A stretch of 64,000 nt of DNA from Drouetiella hepatica Uher 2000/2452 (GTDB lineage: Bacteria > Cyanobacteriota > Cyanobacteriia > Elainellales > Elainellaceae), in assembly GCA_019359505.1 (NCBI GenBank), contig JAHHHD010000009.1, positions 114,395-178,394 of the forward strand, given 5' to 3'. How positions within the stretch are numbered: the stretch's first letter is position 1; every line of letters begins with the position of its first letter. This document shows, piece by piece, positions 59,383-64,000 of this stretch. Made by a program: the position numbers and the translations under genes. Under the pieces are notes generated by a model. It saw only the letters and a program-made list of their open reading frames with translations. It searched no databases and was not told the DNA's origin.

Positions 59383-60597
59383 TCAACGCTTGGCAAAGTC
59401 AGCCGGGTTTTGATCTCGCCGATGCTGAACAGGAATGGGCGCACCCTGGCGATCGCCCACTAACGCCGCCGTCTTCTCCAGCGATTCTCTCAGCCGCTTG
59501 GCAGCATAGATTGACATATCGCGGGGAACATTGATGCGATCGCGCAAATATCGCAGGGCGGCATCCGATTCTGGAGGCGGCAGACAAACTTGCCCAGTCA
59601 TCAGGTGAGTGAGGGCACACCGTAAGGCTTCGTCAATCAATCGATCGTCAGCAGGGTTGACGCGAATAATGTTGGCACGATGCCTGATGACGCGATAAAG
59701 CGCCTCAGTGCGAGAAGTCTCTGGCTCTGGGTATGCCACATCGGGTAGCCCCTGCCAAGGACCTTGATCCACGCGAGCTTTGTTGATTTGCATCTGCGGC
59801 TCACCGTTTTCCCAGCAGCCGCCCATCTGAGGAGGCAAATCATGTGCATGGGTGTGGAAGTCGCTTTGGGTGCCCCGGTAGGTGGGTCGGCTTTCCATCG
59901 CTGCAAACCAGTCAGACAAGCGAGGATTGGACTCTCGCAGAGAGTAGCCTTTGTAGTAGTAGAGGCTGGCATTCATACGTTCGACATAGGGCGTGAAGAT
60001 GACGTCAGCAGTGCCAAACTCCTCCAGGAAATAAGGTCCAGCCGTGCGGCTCAGGGCGTCTTCGACCTTGGCAACCACGCTGGTGAATTGGTCGCGGCTC
60101 CCCTGCTCTTGCCGAGCCGAGCTAGAGGGACGGCAAAGCCAGCCACACCAGGCTCTAAACAACAGTCGCTCTAGCTGTCGGAGAGGCAGTACGGCAGGAT
60201 CTTTCATGCCTAATCCTAAAACGCCAAAAACCTGCTCTAGGGCAATCAAAATATCGTCGCTTTCAGTAATGATGCGATCGTCTAGCGCAATAGCAGGCAG
60301 CATTCCTGAAGGCACCTTACGCTTGTACCACATCTCCTTCTCGCCGTAGCAAAACATCGTCACTTTTTCGATGCGGTAGGGAATCTGCTTTTCCTCCAGC
60401 CATAGCCAAACTTTCTGGCAGTAGGGACACCAGGCGTGATTATCGCGGTAGAGCGTCACCCGCACGTCGGCTTCGGTGCGACCAAACAGCCGCAAGCGAG
60501 ATTGAGCATTAGTCGCACCATTGACTGGATCAACTAAATAATCCGCTAAGGCTTCTAGTTCTGACCAACTGAGAGGGGCGATCGGGGTAGATGTCAT
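59383..60597 (-). CDS. Glutathione S-transferase-like protein (404 aa)
   Basis: A long GST-like protein. Residues about 48-130 form a glutaredoxin-fold domain with the redox motif CPYCQK in [20 protein letters not shown], then [21 protein letters not shown] helical domain follows at about 145-260 ([38 protein letters not shown]). The C-terminal 140 residues are an extra domain found in some cyanobacterial members. CxxC-type enzymes often act on glutathionylated or thiol substrates; function is unknown. Confidence 0.8.
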   Translation of the reverse strand: MTSTPIAPLSWSELEALADYLVDPVNGATNAQSRLRLFGRTEADVRVTLYRDNHAWCPYCQKVWLWLEEKQIPYRIEKVTMFCYGEKEMWYKRKVPSGMLPAIALDDRIITESDDILIALEQVFGVLGLGMKDPAVLPLRQLERLLFRAWCGWLCRPSSSARQEQGSRDQFTSVVAKVEDALSRTAGPYFLEEFGTADVIFTPYVERMNASLYYYKGYSLRESNPRLSDWFAAMESRPTYRGTQSDFHTHAHDLPPQMGGCWENGEPQMQINKARVDQGPWQGLPDVAYPEPETSRTEALYRVIRHRANIIRVNPADDRLIDEALRCALTHLMTGQVCLPPPESDAALRYLRDRINVPRDMSIYAAKRLRESLEKTAALVGDRQGAPIPVQHRRDQNPADFAKR

Positions 60598-60716
60598 TTT
60601 GAGGATGAGTGGGTTTTATAGAGGCTCTGCCTATGCTAACGATCCTACAGGATGAATAGGAGGGGCGATCGGGGTTTTCACAGGAAGGGCAATTATTTGA
60701 GCGTCAACCTAGTATC

Positions 60717-60788
60717 AGTAGATCGCAAATTAGGGTTTTGTGGCGCGCGCCACAAAACCCTAAAAGCTGGAGGACTTTGCAATCTACT
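60717..60788. repeat. Composite palindrome: 34-bp core within 13-nt flanks
   Basis: The core 60730-60763 is a 34-bp perfect palindrome centred on GGCGCGCGCC with TTAGGGTTTTGT arms. The flanks 60717-60729 and 60776-60788 pair at 12 of 13 positions (AGTAGATCGCAAA with TTTGCAATCTACT). The left flank abuts the core; 12 nt separate the right. Confidence 0.88.
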
Positions 60789-60791
60789 AAC

Positions 60792-60883
60792 ACCAATTTA
60801 AGATGAGATAGCAGATGATTTTCGAGAGCCGCGCTCCGCGCGGCTCTCGAAAATCATCTGCCTTGTTTGGGTCTTAAATTGGT
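60792..60883. repeat. Composite palindrome: 24-bp arms within 12-nt flanks
   Basis: The core is 60811-60834 with 60838-60861, a 24-bp perfect stem with loop TCC (apex GCCGCGCTCCGCGCGGC). The flanks 60792-60803 and 60872-60883 pair perfectly (ACCAATTTAAGA with TCTTAAATTGGT). The element starts 3 bp after the previous one and ends 7 bp before the HxlR stop codon. Confidence 0.9.
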
Positions 60884-60890
60884 ATAAGTA

Positions 60891-61232
60891 TCAGTCTTTT
60901 TCGGACACCGTTTGAAACTTCAAATGTTCTCTTCCCCATTCACAAAGCGTCTGCAATACAGGCACTAGACTCCAACCATAGCTGGTAAAAGAGTATTCTA
61001 CTTTAGGAGGTCTATCTGAATGGACAACTCGAAGAACAATGCCATCCTTTTCTAGTTCACGAAGCTGTTGCACCAACATTTTTTCAGTAATTTCAGGCAC
61101 CAACCGCTTTAATTCACTAAATCGTTTCGGTTTATGTCTCAAATGCCAGAGAATCAAAATTTTCCATTTGCCCCCCAGGATTTTCAGCGTCGTTTGAACA
61201 AATACTGTACCCTCAGGCTCAATCTCTGACAT
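60891..61232 (-). CDS. HxlR family transcriptional regulator
   Basis: A 113-residue winged-helix regulator: LKILGGKWKILILWHLRHKP, SELKRLVPEITEKMLVQQLR and LRELEKDGIVLRVVHSDRPP. No cysteine is present, so it is not a thiol-switch member of the family. It is divergent from the SDR gene at 61361, with candidate operators between them, and likely controls it. Confidence 0.9.
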   Translation of the reverse strand: MSEIEPEGTVFVQTTLKILGGKWKILILWHLRHKPKRFSELKRLVPEITEKMLVQQLRELEKDGIVLRVVHSDRPPKVEYSFTSYGWSLVPVLQTLCEWGREHLKFQTVSEKD

Positions 61233-61261
61233 AGCCCATCTCCTAAAGGCGGCTTACAAAA

Positions 61262-61316
61262 AAGTAAGTACTTCCAAAAAAGTGAGTATCAGTATATTTT
61301 TGTAAGCACTTGCTTG
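61262..61316. promoter_or_regulatory. Candidate operators between HxlR and SDR genes
   Basis: Two short dyads lie in the 128-bp divergent spacer: AAGTACTT (61266-61273, perfect) and AAGCA-CT-TGCTT (61304-61315, perfect). AT-rich TATATTTTTG between them could serve as a -10 region. HxlR proteins bind short AT-rich dyads, so these are reasonable but untested sites. Confidence 0.4.
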
Positions 61317-61360
61317 TAAACACCTAGCAGCAAAAATTAGCAGCAAAAAGGTAACTCTGA

Positions 61361-62098
61361 ATGGAAATAAAGAATACGGTAGCGTTGGTCACAGGTGCTA
61401 ATGGAGGTATTGGCAAACACTACATTGAAGCGCTACGAGCAATGGGAGCCTCCCGAATCTATGCAGGAGCACGCAATCCAGACACTCTAGCTGACTTAGC
61501 AGCCATTGACCCCCAGCAAATTATTCCTATTTCGCTAGATATTACTGATGAGCAATCTGTCAGAGCAGCAGCTGTCGAGTGCAAGGACGTAACTCTGCTG
61601 ATCAATAATGCTGGAATTGGGCTGCTCAAAGGGTTTATCTCTGTTGCTGATCTCTCTAGCGCCAGAGCAGAAATGGAGGTCAATTATTTTGGCACGCTAT
61701 CAATGTGTCGTGCATTTGCTCCTATCTTGAAGGCAAATGGGGGTGGAGCGATCGTCAATATGCTTAGCATTCTGGGCAGAATCAATTTCCCCATGAACGC
61801 CTCTTACTGTGCTTCTAAAGCGGCAGGTTTTATCATGACGCAGGGCATCAGAGCTGAGTTGGCAGCACAAAACACATTAGTGATTGGAGTCATGCCTGGA
61901 ACCGTAGATACAGCAGTCAGCCAAGACTTTCCTCCCCCTAAGGTCGCTCCAGAGGTAGTTGCCCAAGAGGCTCTACAGGCTGTGATTGATCAAGTTGAAG
62001 ATGTTTATCCCGGTGAGCAGGCTAAGGAAATGGCGGCGCAGCTCCTTAAAGATCCCAAAGCACTGGAAAAAGCGATGGCAATGATGCTGCCTCATTAG
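61361..62098 (+). CDS. SDR family oxidoreductase
   Basis: A 245-residue classical short-chain dehydrogenase. The nucleotide-binding motif is VTGANGGIGKHYI near 12-24, with LINNAGIG at about 80 and the catalytic Tyr and Lys in NASYCASKAAGF (about 149-160). NADP(H) preference is not readable with confidence. It is divergent from the HxlR regulator, which fits an inducible stress-response or aldehyde-reductase role. Confidence 0.9.
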   Translation: MEIKNTVALVTGANGGIGKHYIEALRAMGASRIYAGARNPDTLADLAAIDPQQIIPISLDITDEQSVRAAAVECKDVTLLINNAGIGLLKGFISVADLSSARAEMEVNYFGTLSMCRAFAPILKANGGGAIVNMLSILGRINFPMNASYCASKAAGFIMTQGIRAELAAQNTLVIGVMPGTVDTAVSQDFPPPKVAPEVVAQEALQAVIDQVEDVYPGEQAKEMAAQLLKDPKALEKAMAMMLPH

Positions 62099-63150
62099 AC
62101 ATTAGAGCGATCGCAGTAAATCGAGACTATTATCAAACCTCAGTAGATCGCAAACCAATGCCCACGCTAGAAATACTCGTGTCTGATCCCCCTCAATCCC
62201 CCTAGAAAAGCGATTCTCTCCAAGATTGGCACAGACCATAAGCAAGTGGAAAACAGTGAAGCATTTCACCTCATGGTGGGGACTGAGTCCGCATAACGAG
62301 AAAACGGGAGGTATCCCTCATGTATCACTCTATGGAAGGAAAAGTATCTTGTAAGTATCATCTAGCTGAAAATTTATCGTTCACAGGACATTCGCAGTAA
62401 GTCAGGGGTGTTAAGGAAAGATTGTGAATACTAAATTACCATCTAAATAATGCTAGATAGACATGAAATGGATGATTCCATAACTGCTGAAAGCTACATA
62501 GAGTGATACCTAAGGGATATGTGTACACCGGGAAAACGCTCCTTAAGTAGTAAGGGTTGAAACCCCTATTCTAAGGTGCCGATTTTACAAAGTTTAAGTG
62601 AAAAAATTCTGGGTTAGTGAACCCAATCTTTTTACTTCAATCAAATCATAACAAATACGCTTCTTAAGTGTCACACTCTCAAATATTGGAGTATTTCGAT
62701 CGCTCTCTGATACGGAACTTAGGCAGATTGTAGCACCAGAGAGCGAGGGACTTTGGTGTAAAGCTACAGGTTACAGACAAACCCCTTTTAGAAGGAGCTA
62801 TTGTACCGAGTGTCACGGGCAGCTAGGTGAGACACTCATTAAGAGTATTAGCTAGTAGTCTACCAAGGAACTTTACTTAGCAAGGTCATTTCTGAAAATC
62901 TGCCTGTTGGATGACCACTACTTCTTGCGATCGGGATAACTGCATGTAGACTCAATCGAAGCTTTTCACATGCATTTAAGAATTTGTTCTTGTTGTCGCA
63001 AAATCTGATTATAGTTTTCTCTGATGTCCTAAGCATCTACCTGTGGAAGACGCAACACCAGAGAGACTTAGCCGCTCATGCATCTTGCACAAATGCTATA
63101 AAACCGTTTATCTAGGTGTATGTCTAGAAAACAAGAAGTTAAAATTATAT
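62099..63150. other. 1-kb region without protein genes
   Basis: No supported gene lies in these 1,052 bp. The left part (62188-62206) has a copy of a dispersed C-rich motif. Small hairpins occur, e.g. GTGAA/TTCAC near 62257-62272. The stretch 62538-62916 forms a candidate structured RNA, listed separately. From about 62950 the sequence becomes AT-rich and featureless up to the tnsD stop. Confidence 0.7.
62538..62916 (+). ncRNA. Candidate structured non-coding RNA
   Basis: Helices seen by eye: 62538-62545 with 62572-62579 (7 of 8 pairs) around an AGGG/CCCT stem; a long imperfect hairpin 62596-62637; a 10-bp perfect pair 62700-62709 with 62737-62746; TGTAGC 62729-62734 with GCTACA 62763-62768, which crosses the previous helix as a pseudoknot; GAGTGTC 62808-62814 with GACACTC 62831-62837, enclosed by AGCTA/TAGCT (62796-62800, 62849-62853); and GGTCAT 62884-62889 with ATGACC 62911-62916. 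The strand is undetermined; plus is a guess. It matches no RNA I recognise. An orphan transposon-associated guide RNA is possible. Confidence 0.4.
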
Positions 63151-63891
63151 TCATTCTGTGTATTCTTCTACTTCTGTCAGTGCAGTTGTAGTTTGGTTCT
63201 GAATTCTAAGAAGCTCAATAGCTTTATCAAGCACTTTTTGTACTTTTGCTAACTTCAAATCATATGATTGGATGCGTGCCTCCTTGATAAATTGCCATCG
63301 AGCTGGTATCGCATTCTGTACACGATAGCAATCGAACACCCACCGTATTTTCCGAATTGTGAAATCTTCCCTTGATTCAAGCCCTCTGCTGATTTCTGTA
63401 GAAGTTAGTGGAAGTTTGCTAAGTCGTTGACGTAGGGAACTGTTTGAACCTAATTCTCTTGTGATTTCAGATAAAGAAATCTTTTTAGGATAACCAGGTT
63501 TGCTTTTTATGCGCTCAATTATGCTTGGTATTTGATTAGATAGTTGGACATCACAAGCACTCCAATCTACTATTGCCTTTCCAATTCGCTTAGGAAAGCT
63601 CTTGTAAGAAGCGCTGACTGGTAAATTTGCTTCTAACCACATTTTATCATATCTGTTCAGCCAAGAGTGAAGACGACGGAAATTATTGCGCATGAATGTC
63701 CTACCTTTACTAGGATAAGCAGCTCGTGCAGATAACCACTTCTGGCGATAAAGCTTTAATTTCTCACTATGGTCCGATTGATGGATTCTGTTTAGAGGGA
63801 GTTCTGGACTCTCAATAAGCCTACTCCTACTACCGTTACTTTTTCGAGGAAATGGCAGATTTAAACGTGCAGCATAGAACCCATTTGACAT
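63151..63891 (-). pseudogene. tnsD: 5'-truncated tnsD (Tn7-type target selector)
   Basis: This 246-codon frame matches the C-terminal half of TnsD/TniQ proteins: FYAARLNLPFPRKS, RTFMRNNFRRLHSWLNRYDK, VDWSACDVQLSNQIPSIIER and ISRGLESREDFTIRKIRWVF. TnsD picks the transposition site for Tn7-like elements. Full members are about twice as long, with an N-terminal TniQ zinc-finger domain. Here homology starts abruptly in a helix-turn-helix after MSNG, with an in-frame stop five codons upstream and an IS5-type transposase start just beyond, so the 5' half was probably cut off. tnsA, tnsB and tnsC are not in the window. Confidence 0.8.
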
Positions 63892-63939
63892 CTTCCGGCT
63901 TCTGCTTTAAGGTGCTTGAAGCCGTCTAATCTAGCAACT

Positions 63940-64000
63940 ATGCCGTATTCCAGCAGCCTCACTGATGCAGAATGGGAAATCTTTGAACCTCTGTTCATTC
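63940..64000 (+). CDS. IS5-type transposase, N-terminus (runs off window)
   Basis: The final 61 bases from the ATG at 63940 encode MPYSSSLTDAEWEIFEPLFI, the standard beginning of IS5-family DDE transposases of cyanobacteria. The rest lies outside. The left inverted repeat of the IS should lie between about 63892 and 63939 but its exact tip could not be set. The insertion probably truncated tnsD, which runs in the opposite direction. Confidence 0.85.
   Translation, partial: MPYSSSLTDAEWEIFEPLFI

Noticed and set aside
62538..62916. Type V-K CAST tracrRNA and CRISPR repeat
   Set aside because: The only hint is a GGGTTGAAA motif near 62554; no repeat array or cas12k is present, and TnsD belongs to other Tn7/CAST types.
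62099..63150. Group II intron
   Set aside because: No recognisable domain V stem or maturase frame on either strand.

Overview
The window is chromosomal DNA of a cyanobacterium. The octamer GCGATCGC (HIP1) is scattered through genes and spacers. ndhN, ldpA and the plastid-type gene ycf45 sit together. The ribosomal cluster has the cyanobacterial layout: L3 to L36 with secY-adk-infA, no rpmD, and no rpsJ, rpsN or rpsD at their E. coli places. A filamentous Leptolyngbya-like lineage is plausible but not proven from this sequence.

Layout. 1-3445: a TerB_N protein (cut by the window edge) divergent from a SWIM zinc-finger protein. 3688-9790: ctpA, truB, an EI24/CysZ-like membrane protein, an SbcD/Mre11-like nuclease and prfA. 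9841-26506: about 16.7 kb of minus-strand translation and transcription genes, running in transcription order rplC-D-W-B, rpsS, rplV, rpsC, rplP, rpmC, rpsQ, rplN-X-E, rpsH, rplF-R, rpsE, rplO, secY, adk, infA, rpmJ, rpsM, rpsK, rpoA, rplQ, truA, rplM, rpsI, rpmE, then prfA. 26989-32106: ndhN, ldpA, ycf45 and, convergent, glyA. 32300-37781: an apparently self-regulated TetR/Acg-oxidoreductase operon, an ExbB/ExbD pair, a PhnD-like protein, and a translationally coupled ferredoxin/GST pair. 37888-42167: an accessory stretch with an AMIN-domain protein, small unknown genes, a candidate structured mRNA leader, short-repeat insertions, a 21-bp minisatellite, and the broken remains of an ATPase/TPR-type gene. 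42238-52105: housekeeping and signalling genes (BrkB family, GAF histidine kinase, tmk, holB, CYTH, mscL, upp, class III aminotransferase). 52384-54555: a convergent type II restriction-modification pair, SinI-like nuclease plus a 5-cytosine methyltransferase with an N-terminal helix-turn-helix. 54730-62098: an LRR-kinase fusion, an amidohydrolase with a CodB-type permease, a GST-like protein, and a divergent HxlR/short-chain dehydrogenase pair. 62099-64000: about 1 kb of protein-free sequence able to form nested and pseudoknotted helices, then a TnsD (Tn7-type) gene missing its 5' half, then the start of an IS5-type transposase.

The main points for a second look are: (1) the structured non-coding region at 62538-62916 beside the truncated tnsD; (2) a set of long perfect palindromes (23-24 bp arms with a 3-nt loop, or 34 bp with no loop) with unrelated arm sequences, three of them enclosed by a second pair of inverted flanks; (3) the leader at about 40081-40209 with mutually exclusive hairpins; (4) the restriction-modification pair; (5) the minisatellite and the decayed TPR locus next to it. 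No CRISPR array, tRNA or rRNA was recognised.
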